DNA of 64,000 bases from Companilactobacillus furfuricola (GTDB taxonomy: Bacteria > Bacillota > Bacilli > Lactobacillales > Lactobacillaceae): positions 124,001 to 188,000 of the forward strand of contig NZ_RHNT01000001.1 in assembly GCF_003946325.1 (NCBI RefSeq), given 5' to 3'. Both the position numbers and the translations under genes were made by a program. Below, in pieces: positions 54,803-63,996 of the stretch (position 1 is its first letter; each line of letters opens with the position of its first letter). The notes below the pieces were generated by a model, which saw nothing but the letters and a program-made list of their open reading frames with translations, was not told where the DNA came from and ran no database searches.

Positions 54803-55816
54803 ATGTATTATGTTCTAATGAAAGACCGAGATATTCGTGACAATCTTGCCACTGAACAATATCTTATGAACAACGTTGATTTTGACGAACCTTTGGTCCT
54901 TTTCTATATTGAAAAGCCATGTATTATCGTTGGTAGAAACCAAAATACACTCGAGGAAATTAATAGTGATTACGTTAAGGATCACAATATTACCGTTACT
55001 CGTCGTATCTCTGGAGGGGGAGCAGTCTACCAAGACCTTGGAAATCTTTGTTTTAGCTTTGTTGTTGATTCTAACGACAAGAATTTCGGTGATTTTAAGT
55101 CATTCACCCAACCTATTATTGATGCTTTGCATGATATGGGAGCTACAACTGCCGAAGTTTCCGGCCGTAACGATCTATTAGTTGACGGTAAGAAATTCTC
55201 CGGTAATGCCATGTATTCAAAGAATGGTAAGACTTTCTCACATGGTACATTGTCATTGGACGTTGATTTGTCAGTCCTAACAGATGCTTTGAATGTTCCA
55301 GAAGACAAAATCGCCTCAAAAGGGATCAAGTCGATCAGAAGTCGTGTTACTAACTTAAGACCTTATTTAGATGAGAAATATCAAAAATTATCAACAGAAG
55401 AATTTAGAGATCGTCTCTTGCTAGAATTGTTCCATGCAAATAATATCGATGAGATCAAAGATAAAGAATACATCGTTTCACCAGACGAGCAAAAAGAAAT
55501 TGATAAGATCAAAGAACAATATTATTACAACTGGGATTGGGTTTACGGAAAATCTCCAAAATTTACTGCCAAACAACGCAAGCACTTCGATATGGGTACT
55601 GTGGATGTTAGATATAATGTCGTTGACGGTAAAATCGAGAATACCGAAATCTACGGCGATTATTTTGGAATGAAAGATGCTAACGAAGTAAAGGCTAAAC
55701 TAACTGGCACTAAATTCGATCGCGATGAGATCTTGAAAGTACTAGATCAATTTAATTTGGACGACTACTTTAAAGGTATCCCACAAGATGAATTAGTAAA
55801 ATTATTTACTCCATAA
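54803..55816 (+). CDS. lplA: Lipoate-protein ligase A (first copy)
   Basis: It adenylates lipoate and transfers it to E2 or GcvH lysines. The 337-residue protein has RRISGGGAVYQD, the lysine motif DGKKFSGNAMY, and the C-terminal accessory domain ending YFKGIPQDELVKLF. It is separated from the second copy by a terminator. The two copies are 337 residues each, with about two thirds identity by eye. AAGGAGG is a strong ribosome site. Confidence 0.94.
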   Translation: MYYVLMKDRDIRDNLATEQYLMNNVDFDEPLVLFYIEKPCIIVGRNQNTLEEINSDYVKDHNITVTRRISGGGAVYQDLGNLCFSFVVDSNDKNFGDFKSFTQPIIDALHDMGATTAEVSGRNDLLVDGKKFSGNAMYSKNGKTFSHGTLSLDVDLSVLTDALNVPEDKIASKGIKSIRSRVTNLRPYLDEKYQKLSTEEFRDRLLLELFHANNIDEIKDKEYIVSPDEQKEIDKIKEQYYYNWDWVYGKSPKFTAKQRKHFDMGTVDVRYNVVDGKIENTEIYGDYFGMKDANEVKAKLTGTKFDRDEILKVLDQFNLDDYFKGIPQDELVKLFTP

Positions 55817-55824
55817 TAAAAACC

Positions 55825-55858
55825 GAAGCTTGAGTTTAAATAAACTCGAGCTTTTTTT
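55825..55858 (+). terminator. Terminator between the two lplA genes
   Basis: AAGCTTGAGTTTA/TAAACTCGAGCTT stem (one G-U) and a T-run, so the copies can be transcribed separately. Confidence 0.85.
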
Positions 55859-55877
55859 GAAGGAAGCGAAGAATAAT

Positions 55878-56891
55878 ATGTATTTTTACCGGATGAGATC
55901 AACTGATATCCGTGATAATTTGGCAACAGAACAATATTTAATGAATAACGTCGAGTTCGATGAACCGTTAGTCCTTTTTTACATTCAAAAGCCATGTATC
56001 ATTGTTGGACGTCATCAAAATACTTTAGAAGAGATCAATTTAGATTACGTCAAAGAACACAATATCACTGTAACAAGAAGGATTTCTGGCGGTGGAGCTG
56101 TTTATGATGACTTAGGAAATATCAGTTTCAGCTTCGTGGTCAACTCTGACAACGATAATTTTGGTGACTTCAAGAAATTGACTAAGCCGATCATCGACGC
56201 ATTAAAAGACATGGGGGCAACCACGGCCACGGTTTCAGGGAGAAACGATCTGATGGTCGACGGTAAGAAATTCTCAGGCAACGCCATGTACACTAAGAAT
56301 GGCAAGATGTTCTCGCACGGTACCCTAGCCTATGATGTCGATCTGACAGTTTTGTCAAAGGCGCTTAATGTTCCCAAAGACAAAATAGCTTCTAAGGGAA
56401 TCAAATCCGTCAAATCTAGAGTAACGAACGTCAAACCATATTTGAAACCTGAATATCAAAGTTTGACGACTGAGCAGTTCAGAGATCGTTTAGTCTTAGA
56501 ACTATTTCATGCTCGATCAATGGATGAAATCAGTGATAAAGAGTATCAATTAACGGAACAAGATAAACAAGCTATTCAAAAGTTAAATGATGACTACTAT
56601 TACAATTGGGATTGGATCTATGGAAAATCTCCTGATTTCACAGTAAAAAACCGCAAGCATTTCCAAATGGGTACCATCGATGTCAGATATCAAGTTTCAT
56701 CGGGAAAAATCAAAGACCTAGAAATCTACGGTGATTATTTTGGGAAAAAGGATTCCAATGAGATCAAACAAAACTTACTCGGTATGGATTATGATCCAGC
56801 AACGATAAGATCGGTCCTAGACCAATACGATTTAGACCAATATTTTAGTGGGATCAACCATGATGATTTAATAAAACTATTTACTGATTAA
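55878..56891 (+). CDS. lplA: Lipoate-protein ligase A (second copy)
   Basis: The ATG at 55878 begins MYFYRMRSTDIRDNLATEQY and gives 337 residues, the same length as the first copy. Conserved motifs are RRISGGGAVYDD and DGKKFSGNAMY. The ATG at 55830 would add 16 residues out of the terminator and is rejected. AAGGAAG precedes the start. Tandem duplication with divergence suggests different acceptor or donor preference (lipoate, octanoate, E2 subset). Confidence 0.93.
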   Translation: MYFYRMRSTDIRDNLATEQYLMNNVEFDEPLVLFYIQKPCIIVGRHQNTLEEINLDYVKEHNITVTRRISGGGAVYDDLGNISFSFVVNSDNDNFGDFKKLTKPIIDALKDMGATTATVSGRNDLMVDGKKFSGNAMYTKNGKMFSHGTLAYDVDLTVLSKALNVPKDKIASKGIKSVKSRVTNVKPYLKPEYQSLTTEQFRDRLVLELFHARSMDEISDKEYQLTEQDKQAIQKLNDDYYYNWDWIYGKSPDFTVKNRKHFQMGTIDVRYQVSSGKIKDLEIYGDYFGKKDSNEIKQNLLGMDYDPATIRSVLDQYDLDQYFSGINHDDLIKLFTD

Positions 56892-56892
56892 G

Positions 56893-56921
56893 AAAAAAGC
56901 TAGCTTACGCTAGCTTTTTTT
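56893..56921. terminator. Terminator after the second lplA
   Basis: AAAAAAGCTAGC/GCTAGCTTTTTTT stem with loop TTAC. Confidence 0.9.
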
Positions 56922-57015
56922 GATTGATTTCATATTATTACAGAACAAACCTTGAACCCGCATCCAACCAACAACACCCTATATGATAAAATAAAAATCA
57001 CAAGGGGAAAAAATT

Positions 57016-57954
57016 ATGATCAAATTCGAACAACTAAAACAGAATCTAAGCCTGATCGATATTCAATCTGAGACTAGTCTTCAAGATGAAGACCGTACAA
57101 AGTTGATCGAGCAATACAACTTAACTAATGAATTCTTAGATTATGCCGATGACGAAAACGAGCGAGCACGTTTAGAATTTGATGAAGATCATCAAATATG
57201 GCTAGTAGTGTACTACGTCCAAACTGAGATCAAATCATCTGCTTCTAAAAGCACTCGCCCTATTGCGATTATTATTAAGGATGGTCAACTATTTTTGTTC
57301 ACTAACAAATATACCCATTACGTCAAAGATTACTTGATGAATGCTGACAGCCATTTTCAAGGAGAAATTGAAGATCGACTTTGGGCCTTGATCTTTTATG
57401 CCTTCGATCGAATTTCTGATGACTACAGTGATACTATCAACGATATTAATAATCACCGTAATCGTATGCAAGATCGTATTGAAAAAAGGCGAACTTCCTA
57501 CAAACAAATTATTAGTTTAGCTAATTTGCAAGACACTATGATTTATATCAGTACGGCCATTAATAACGATTATAGCGTGATCAAACAGATCGATATTATC
57601 GCTAATAGTAAGGCAGAAACCGTCGATCTCACTGATAAAACTAAAGAACGGCTGCATGATTCAGTTGTTGAGATCGAACAACTAAAAGATGAATCCGACC
57701 TTTCCTCAGATATTATTGATCGCGTTTCTAATACTTCCAATAATATTCTTGATAACCAAATGAACAACACCATGAAAATACTGACTATTTATACCATCGT
57801 CTTAAGTGTGCCAACTATTATTTCTGGTTTTTACGGAATGAACATGCCTCTACCAGTTGCTGACCAAAAATGGTCTTGGATATTCTCGATCGTGGTCACG
57901 ATCGCCATGATAATCTTCGTCCTTTGGGATCTGCATCGTCGAAATAGCCTCTAA
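57016..57954 (+). CDS. corA: CorA family divalent metal transporter
   Basis: The 312-residue protein has a large cytoplasmic domain and two C-terminal helices, with the pore signature YGMNMPLP just after the first helix. CorA transports Mg2+ or Co2+; the MN variant of the selectivity motif fits Mg2+. AAGGGGAAAA precedes the ATG. The last 4 bp overlap the convergent methyltransferase gene. Confidence 0.93.
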   Translation: MIKFEQLKQNLSLIDIQSETSLQDEDRTKLIEQYNLTNEFLDYADDENERARLEFDEDHQIWLVVYYVQTEIKSSASKSTRPIAIIIKDGQLFLFTNKYTHYVKDYLMNADSHFQGEIEDRLWALIFYAFDRISDDYSDTINDINNHRNRMQDRIEKRRTSYKQIISLANLQDTMIYISTAINNDYSVIKQIDIIANSKAETVDLTDKTKERLHDSVVEIEQLKDESDLSSDIIDRVSNTSNNILDNQMNNTMKILTIYTIVLSVPTIISGFYGMNMPLPVADQKWSWIFSIVVTIAMIIFVLWDLHRRNSL

Positions 57955-59069
57955 TGTCTTCTCTGCGCCCAATATTGATAGTAATCTGCTCGGAGTGAGC
58001 CATTGTATAATTTGCGCTTCTTAGTGGCTTTTTTACCGTAATATTGTTCAAATTCAAGATCACTAGTAACAATATATTTACTCCACGTTGGCAAAGTTTC
58101 AAAGATTTCACCCATTTGTTTGTAAAGCAAATGAACGCCTTCCATATCACTCATTCTTTGTCCGTATGGAGGGTTTGAAATGATGACGCCATCGTCGCCT
58201 TCGATCTTGAGATCTTTTACAGCAATCTGCTTAAAGGTCACATCGTGAAGGACCCCAGCAGCGTGAGCATTCAACTTAGCAATATCGATCATTGAACCAT
58301 CAATATCACTGGCAAAGATATTTAATTCTGGAGCAGTCTGAACTTCTTTGGCTGCTTCTTTTTCTTGCTCTAAAATCTTTGGATCGAACCAATCGAAGTT
58401 TTCAAATGAAAAATGACGCAAGATCCCAGGAGCTACGTTCTTTGCTAACAATGCCGCTTCAATGGCAATCGTTCCGGAACCAGTCGTTGGATCAACAAAA
58501 GGCATGTCTGAATGCCAATTAGTCAACATGATCAGTGCCGCTGCAAAGTTCTCCTTCATAGGTGCTGCACCGTGTTCTGTACGGTATCCTCGTTTATAAA
58601 GCGAATCTCCTGTTGTGTCCAGTGTGATCTCAACAACATCTTTATGGATCCTAGTCTCGATTTGGAAAGTTGCACCAGATTCTGGTAACCGACCTCGTCT
58701 CTTATAAACGTCTGACATTTTATTAACGATAGCTTTTTTAGTAATTGCTTGTATGTCTCTTTCGGAGTGTAACTTAGACTTGACAGTTCTAGCCTTGATC
58801 GGAAAAGCTGCATTGAGAGGCAACCAATAATCCCAATCGATCGCATTGACTTTATCAAATAATTCTTCGAAACTTCTAGCTTCAAAAGTATCGATCACAA
58901 TTTTGATTCGATCGGCACTGCGCAACCACAAATTAGTCTTAGCGACGTCTTCATAATCACCTTCAAAATAAACTTTTCCATTTTCGGTTGAGACATCATA
59001 GCCTAAGTTTTGCAATTCTTGTTTAGTTACTGATTCAAAACCACTCGACATCGTCGCAATTAATTTCAT
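57951..59069 (-). CDS. THUMP-domain class I RNA methyltransferase (RlmL/YpsC-like)
   Basis: The 372-residue protein has an N-terminal THUMP domain, a helical linker, and a Rossmann SAM-binding domain with VDPTTGSGTIAIEAA and the N2-methylation signature NPPYGQRM. By analogy to B. subtilis YpsC and E. coli RlmL it should methylate a guanine in 23S rRNA. It sits beside rnpB and gpsB, an order conserved in Firmicutes (ypsA-gpsB-rnpB-ypsC). Confidence 0.93.
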   Translation of the reverse strand: MKLIATMSSGFESVTKQELQNLGYDVSTENGKVYFEGDYEDVAKTNLWLRSADRIKIVIDTFEARSFEELFDKVNAIDWDYWLPLNAAFPIKARTVKSKLHSERDIQAITKKAIVNKMSDVYKRRGRLPESGATFQIETRIHKDVVEITLDTTGDSLYKRGYRTEHGAAPMKENFAAALIMLTNWHSDMPFVDPTTGSGTIAIEAALLAKNVAPGILRHFSFENFDWFDPKILEQEKEAAKEVQTAPELNIFASDIDGSMIDIAKLNAHAAGVLHDVTFKQIAVKDLKIEGDDGVIISNPPYGQRMSDMEGVHLLYKQMGEIFETLPTWSKYIVTSDLEFEQYYGKKATKKRKLYNGSLRADYYQYWAQRRH

Positions 59070-59097
59070 ATTTTTCCTCTTTTGTTAAAATTATGTA

Positions 59098-59122
59098 CAA
59101 AAAAAGGACGAGCAAGTCGTCC
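59098..59122 (-). terminator. Terminator of rnpB
   Basis: On the - strand, GGACGA-CTTGC-TCGTCC is followed by a seven-base U-run. Confidence 0.85.
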
Positions 59123-59130
59123 CTTACCAA

Positions 59131-59495
59131 GTAAATTTCTATAGGCCACGTTCTGTTCAAGTACCGGTCTGGTAAACCGATACAATTAGTAATCATCTAT
59201 CTACAATTAAGCCTTCACAGTAGATTCATTTCTCGTTATGAAGCGCCCCTACCAAAGTTTGGGTTGCCAGCTCGCGGGGTTTACCTCGTTCCACTATCAA
59301 GGTTTCCCTTGATACTACGTCTCTGTGGCACTTTCAAGCTATTAACACATAGAAAACCTTAGTGCGTTCGCTGCCGTTACCAAAAGGTACCTTAGCTTAT
59401 TAGGCTAAGCACGAACACTACAAGCATCTCAGCTCGTGCTGGCGTGGACCTTCCTCAGCCTAGATAACTAGACCGCGATTACTCAAAATTTACAA
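59131..59495 (-). ncRNA. rnpB: RNase P RNA (Bacillus type B)
   Basis: The - strand holds the type B landmarks: GAGGAAGGTCCACGC near the 5' end (CR-I), CAGAACGTGGCCTATAG near the 3' end (CR-V), GGTAAACCCCGCGAG, and P1 as GTAAATTT paired with AAATTTAC at the two ends. The size is about 365 nt. Ends are approximate. RNase P matures tRNA 5' ends. Order with gpsB and the RNA methyltransferase is typical. Confidence 0.93.
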
Positions 59496-59510
59496 CGTTA
59501 CTCATTATAC

Positions 59511-60266
59511 CTAAAATTGGTTAACATTTCCATTATTATTTAAATTTTGTCCAAATCCATTCATATTTTGACGATTAGCATCAAAATGATTTGGGCTCAA
59601 ATTACTATTATTAATAGGATTGTTCATGTTATTATTATTGTTCAAATTTTGTTGCATTGAATCAGGATTGATCTCGTTGTGACCTGACTCGAATGGATTA
59701 GCTTGACTGTTGTGCATATTGTTATTTGGCACAGCAGCTGAAGCAAATTGTTTGATTGGTTCATCATTCTTATTGCCAGCAGCATTTTGATTAGGAACGC
59801 CATTAGCAAAGTCATGACCAAAGACATGCTTTTCCAAGTTGGAAATTCTTCTTAAAATATCATAAGTAGAAGCATCTTGCTTAGCCTTATTATTATTGTA
59901 ATTTGGCATAGAAGCGGACTTTGGTTGTGTAGGAATTGTCCGATTCATTCTTTGACGTCCATTTTGATTGTTGTTTTGAGCGTTATTAGGCTGGTTGGTT
60001 TGTGGGATCGAATTCAGTTGCTGTTGAAGACGATTATTTTCAGCCTTGAGACGATTTAGCTCATTAGAATATGATTCATAGTCTTTAATAATACCATCTA
60101 AAAATTGGTCAACTTCTGCTTGATCGTAGCCACGCATTTTAGTCTTGAATTCTTTTTGTAAAATATCGTTTGGTTGGAAGTTCAAAAAGAATTTATTGTT
60201 TGGTTGTTGTTGTGGTTGTTGTTGTGGATTGAATCCATTTCCATTCATTTGATTCATGTTATTCAT
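59511..60266 (-). CDS. gpsB: Cell division protein GpsB with N- and C-terminal Asn/Gln-rich extensions
   Basis: GpsB ties PBP1 to the division site. The DivIVA-like N-domain is intact (PNDILQKEFKTKMRGYDQAE, then VDQFLDGIIKDY), followed by a coiled coil and a C-terminal segment DASTYDILRRISNLEKHVFG, which is the GpsB C-domain. The protein is 251 residues, about twice the usual length. A Gln/Asn-rich N-terminal stretch and a long Asn-rich tail (HNEINPDS...NNNNNMNNPINNSNLS) account for the difference. ATG at 60266 follows GGGGTGC. Its partner PBP1a is encoded at 61546. Confidence 0.92.
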   Translation of the reverse strand: MNNMNQMNGNGFNPQQQPQQQPNNKFFLNFQPNDILQKEFKTKMRGYDQAEVDQFLDGIIKDYESYSNELNRLKAENNRLQQQLNSIPQTNQPNNAQNNNQNGRQRMNRTIPTQPKSASMPNYNNNKAKQDASTYDILRRISNLEKHVFGHDFANGVPNQNAAGNKNDEPIKQFASAAVPNNNMHNSQANPFESGHNEINPDSMQQNLNNNNNMNNPINNSNLSPNHFDANRQNMNGFGQNLNNNGNVNQF

Positions 60267-60304
60267 AATTTGCACCCCAATTATTTATTTATTGACAAAT
60301 TTAA

Positions 60305-60856
60305 TTACTCTTCCGACAAACTATTAGCAAAATCCTGCATTGCATCAAAATCTACCAACTCCAAGGAATAGTCATTCCCCTTATCGAGATAATTTTCTAT
60401 TGCAGAATAATCATACTTTGGCTTCCCTCCACTATCAGGATCGTAAAATAATAGCGCCCCATCAGTATGTTGCAGCATAAAATTCTGCCAAGTTCTTAGT
60501 TGTATACCTGAATGATAACCTAAATTAGTGATTTTATTTACGTAGTCGGCATTTCTTAAAAAAATATTTAGTAATGACTGATTGTTCTCATTCCACTGAC
60601 TGCCAAAGTTAGCAAATGGTAAAATGACTGCATGTTTAACATTATATCCTTTTTCTTGAATAGATTGCACTGCTGGACCCACAAATTGTTCCGTTCCCAT
60701 TTGGGCGCCGGTGATGATCCATTCACAGCCATCTTCAACATAGTTAGTTATCCGTTCCTCAAGAAATTTTTTGATAACTTTCGATTTTGGATCATCGGGC
60801 TTGAAAATCCCTAATTCGTAGGATCTATACCCGGTTATCCATAAATTCTTGATCAC
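60305..60856 (-). CDS. YpsA family (DUF1273, SLOG fold) protein
   Basis: The 183-residue protein begins VIKNLWITGYRSYELGIF, has EWIITGAQMGTEQF and ILPFANFGSQWNENNQ, and continues with ADYVNKITNLGY. It matches B. subtilis YpsA, a SLOG-domain protein implicated in division and presumably binding a nucleotide or related ligand. The GTG at 60856 follows GGAGGGA; longer frames upstream run into recU on the other strand. It is next to gpsB, as in B. subtilis. Confidence 0.88.
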   Translation of the reverse strand: MIKNLWITGYRSYELGIFKPDDPKSKVIKKFLEERITNYVEDGCEWIITGAQMGTEQFVGPAVQSIQEKGYNVKHAVILPFANFGSQWNENNQSLLNIFLRNADYVNKITNLGYHSGIQLRTWQNFMLQHTDGALLFYDPDSGGKPKYDYSAIENYLDKGNDYSLELVDFDAMQDFANSLSEE

Positions 60857-60891
60857 AGAGATCCCTCCAATAATTTTATTTTCTGCTATCA

Positions 60892-60900
60892 TGGTATAAT
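60892..60900 (+). promoter_or_regulatory. Extended -10 promoter for recU-pbp1a
   Basis: TGGTATAAT lies 22 bp before the recU TTG, in the ypsA/recU divergent gap. Confidence 0.55.
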
Positions 60901-60922
60901 TCTTCAAGTAGGAGTTGATAAT

Positions 60923-61549
60923 TTGAAATTTAACTACCCTGATGGCCGAAAATTCGAACAACGTTCCAAGCCATCTCAGTTGTCTACTACCGCTGCCAAG
61001 AAAGTTATCTTTGGTGATCGTGGTATGCGACTGGAAGATGAAATAAATGAAAGCAATAAGTATTATCGTGCTCACGAAATTGCGGTAATATACAAGAAAC
61101 CAACACCTTTACAGATCGTTAAAGTAGATTATCCTAAGCGCTCGAGAGCCGTAATCAAAGAAGCCTACTTTCGACAAGCATCTACTACTGATTATAACGG
61201 TGTTTATCAAGGTTACTATATTGATTTTGAGGCTAAGGAAACAACTAATAAGAATACGTTTCCACTCAAGAACTTTCATCAACATCAGATCGATCATTTG
61301 CGTGCTTGTCAAAAGCAAGATGGTATTTGTTTTGTGATCATCAAATATGTCACACTCAACAGATATTTTATCATGCCTGCGACTAACCTGTTTAAATACT
61401 GGGAAGGTCAACGCAATGATGGACCAAAATCGATCCAATTGTCACAAGTAGTTGCGGATTCATATGAAATTAAATCAAATTATAATCCCACACTACCCTA
61501 TGTTGACATTATTAAGAAATTAATCGCAAAAAGGAAGGAGAAACAATGA
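60923..61549 (+). CDS. recU: Holliday junction resolvase RecU
   Basis: RecU cleaves Holliday junctions and modulates RecA. The 208-residue protein has GRGMR-type GDRGMRLEDEINESN, the nuclease residues in DYNGVYQGYYIDFEAKET (D...E.K) and FPLKNFHQHQIDHL. It begins at TTG after AGTAGGAG. Its last 4 bp overlap the pbp1a ATG, the usual recU-pbp1a pair. Confidence 0.95.
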   Translation: MKFNYPDGRKFEQRSKPSQLSTTAAKKVIFGDRGMRLEDEINESNKYYRAHEIAVIYKKPTPLQIVKVDYPKRSRAVIKEAYFRQASTTDYNGVYQGYYIDFEAKETTNKNTFPLKNFHQHQIDHLRACQKQDGICFVIIKYVTLNRYFIMPATNLFKYWEGQRNDGPKSIQLSQVVADSYEIKSNYNPTLPYVDIIKKLIAKRKEKQ

Positions 61550-63996
61550 ATAATACTCCTAATAATCAACCTCGAGTCAAGAACTCTCCTTTCAAGAATA
61601 TTTTGAAATGGTTAGGGATCTTGCTAGGGACTGCAATTACGGTCTTTTTAGTAATATTCATTTTTTACGCTTTCAAGGCTCCTGCAATTAGCCAAGAATT
61701 ATTGCAAAGTGGTGGTTCTTCGACCATCGTTGATACTAAAGGAAACCAAGTCGGTTCACTCGGCTCCAACAAAAGAAATTACGTGACAATCGACAAAGTT
61801 CCTCAACAAATGCAAGATGCCGTAATTTCTATCGAAGATAAGAACTTTTACAATGAAACATTTGGTATCGATCCTGTGCGGATCGTTAAGTCTGCTTTCA
61901 ACAATGTAACCAACGATACATTACAAGGTGGAAGTACTTTGACGCAACAACTAGTTAAGCTGACTGTTTTCTCAACTGACGCTAAAGATCAAACTTTCAA
62001 GCGGAAAATGCAAGAAGCTTGGTTAGCAATGAAAGTCAGTCATGACTTTTCTAAACAGCAGATCCTTGAATTTTATGTTAATAAAGTTTATATGAATAAT
62101 GGTGTTTACGGTATCGAAACTGGATCAAAATACTATTACGGTAAGTCGCTCGACAAACTGTCGTTAGCACAGATGGCAATGCTTGCAGGTCTTCCTAATG
62201 CTCCTAGTAATTATGATCCCTATACCCACCCAGAAGCTGCCAAAGAGCGCCGTGATTTAGTCTTACGTGCAATGTACAACAATAAGAAGATCACGCAAGC
62301 TCAGGAACAAGAAGCAATCAACACGCCGATCGATTCTGGTTTAGAGCCATTTAAAGAAAATACTACTGGCGATGACGAGAATAAGATGATCACCGATCCA
62401 TACATTAAAGAAGCTATTTCAGAAGTTAGGGCTAAAGGCTTTGATCCTTATCGTGATAATCTTAAGATCACTGTCAATATGGATTATAATGCGCAAAAAC
62501 GTCTCTACAATATCGTCAATTCCTCAAACTATGTCCAATATCCTGATTCCAAGATGCAAGTTGGTGCCACGGTCGTTGACCCTAGCAACGGTAAAGTAGT
62601 TGCTATGGTTGGTGGACGTAATTTGAAGAATATCCAGTTTGGTTTGAATCGAGCGGTCCAAACATCCAGAAGTAATGGTTCAACTATGAAACCAGTAATG
62701 GATTACGGTCCTGCGATCGAGTATTTGAATTGGTCGACTTATCACCAATTAGATGATACAAAATACGTTTATCCTGGTACTAATATTGTCTTGAAAGACT
62801 GGGATGAGACTTACAAAGGACAAATGAGCTTGCGGGAAGCTTTAGCAACCTCAAGAAATGTCCCTGCGATCAAGACTTTAGATGCTGTCGGCTTTAAGAA
62901 AGCCATTGGTTTTGCTAAGGACTTAGGTATGAATGTTTCTGAAGATAAAGGGACTTCGCAAGGTATCGGTGCTGATGCTTCTAGTCTTCAAGGTGCTGCA
63001 GCTTATGCTGCTTTTTCAAATGGCGGTAATTACTACAAACCTAGCTATGTATCTAAGATCGAGACTTCAGATGGTATCACCCACTCATATCACTCTGAAC
63101 CTAAACGTGTCATGAAAGCTTCAACTGCTTACATGATCACTGACATTCTAAAAGAAGTGCCAACTAGCACTGGCTTTGCCGACTACGCAATGATTTCAGG
63201 ATTGCATCAGGCTGGTAAAACTGGGACGACAAATTATTCTGACGATGCTATCAGTTCTAATCCTAGTTTAAGTGGTAAATCTAAGGATTCTTGGTACAAC
63301 GGTTATACGAAGAATTATTCGATGAGCGTCTGGACCGGTTATGACTCCCCTAATCAAAATGGGATCGATTCGACATACCAAAGTGTTGCAGGAAAGATCT
63401 ACAAAGCTGAAATGCAATACTTAAGCAGTGATGTCACGAACTCCGATTGGAAGAAGCCTAGTTCAGTAGTATCTTTGAAGATTAGAAATAACGGTTCAAC
63501 TACGCCGATTGTAGCGAACCCTAGATCTTCTTCAAGTTCATACACAACTGAATTGTTCGTCCGTGGTCATGCACCTTCTAATCCATACAAGAACTACTCT
63601 GGATCATCCAGTTCTAGTTCTTCATCCAGTTCTGAAGAAGTCATCCCAAACCGTCGTCCAAGTTCGGATGATGACGAAACTAGCGAAAATTCCAACACTA
63701 ATGAAATGAACGGCAATACCGATACTGGTGATGGAACAAACAGTCAAACTGATCAAAACAACAGTAACAACACCACTGGTAATACTGGCGGCAATACAAC
63801 TGGTAATACTGGTGGAACTACTGGAAATACCGGTGGCAATACCGGCGGTGGAACTACTGGTGGTTCTACAAGCCCTGGTGGTAACACTGGCAACACCGGT
63901 GGAACTACTGGTGGTTCTACCGGCAACACTGGTAATAATGGAGCAGGTACGCAAGGCTCCAACACACAAAGTGGTAGTGAACAAACATTTGAGTAA
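61546..63996 (+). CDS. pbp1a: Penicillin-binding protein 1A (bifunctional)
   Basis: This class A PBP has glycosyltransferase and transpeptidase activity. The 816-residue protein has a transmembrane anchor (residues about 20-46), a GT51 domain (ISIEDKNFY with catalytic Glu, QGGSTLTQQLVK, RKMQEAWLAMKV), a transpeptidase domain (SNGSTMKP with the Ser nucleophile, SRN, KTGTTNY), and a Ser-rich then Gly/Asn/Thr-rich tail. AAGGAGAAAC precedes the ATG, which overlaps recU by 4 bp. GpsB, its likely partner, is encoded nearby. Confidence 0.95.
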   Translation: MNNTPNNQPRVKNSPFKNILKWLGILLGTAITVFLVIFIFYAFKAPAISQELLQSGGSSTIVDTKGNQVGSLGSNKRNYVTIDKVPQQMQDAVISIEDKNFYNETFGIDPVRIVKSAFNNVTNDTLQGGSTLTQQLVKLTVFSTDAKDQTFKRKMQEAWLAMKVSHDFSKQQILEFYVNKVYMNNGVYGIETGSKYYYGKSLDKLSLAQMAMLAGLPNAPSNYDPYTHPEAAKERRDLVLRAMYNNKKITQAQEQEAINTPIDSGLEPFKENTTGDDENKMITDPYIKEAISEVRAKGFDPYRDNLKITVNMDYNAQKRLYNIVNSSNYVQYPDSKMQVGATVVDPSNGKVVAMVGGRNLKNIQFGLNRAVQTSRSNGSTMKPVMDYGPAIEYLNWSTYHQLDDTKYVYPGTNIVLKDWDETYKGQMSLREALATSRNVPAIKTLDAVGFKKAIGFAKDLGMNVSEDKGTSQGIGADASSLQGAAAYAAFSNGGNYYKPSYVSKIETSDGITHSYHSEPKRVMKASTAYMITDILKEVPTSTGFADYAMISGLHQAGKTGTTNYSDDAISSNPSLSGKSKDSWYNGYTKNYSMSVWTGYDSPNQNGIDSTYQSVAGKIYKAEMQYLSSDVTNSDWKKPSSVVSLKIRNNGSTTPIVANPRSSSSSYTTELFVRGHAPSNPYKNYSGSSSSSSSSSSEEVIPNRRPSSDDDETSENSNTNEMNGNTDTGDGTNSQTDQNNSNNTTGNTGGNTTGNTGGTTGNTGGNTGGGTTGGSTSPGGNTGNTGGTTGGSTGNTGNNGAGTQGSNTQSGSEQTFE
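63760..63960 (+). repeat. Low-complexity NTGG-type repeat coding the PBP1a tail
   Basis: Imperfect repeats of ACTGGTAATACTGGTGG-type units encode Gly, Asn and Thr. The tail follows Ser-rich linkers and would extend into the cell wall. Copy number is expected to vary among strains. Confidence 0.75.

Noticed and set aside
63760-63960. CRISPR-like short repeats
   Set aside because: The units are imperfect, have no unique spacers and are in frame inside pbp1a. No CRISPR array was seen anywhere in the window.
63622-63984. Long - strand frames opposite the PBP1a tail
   Set aside because: They arise from the repetitive Gly/Asn/Thr coding sequence on the + strand.
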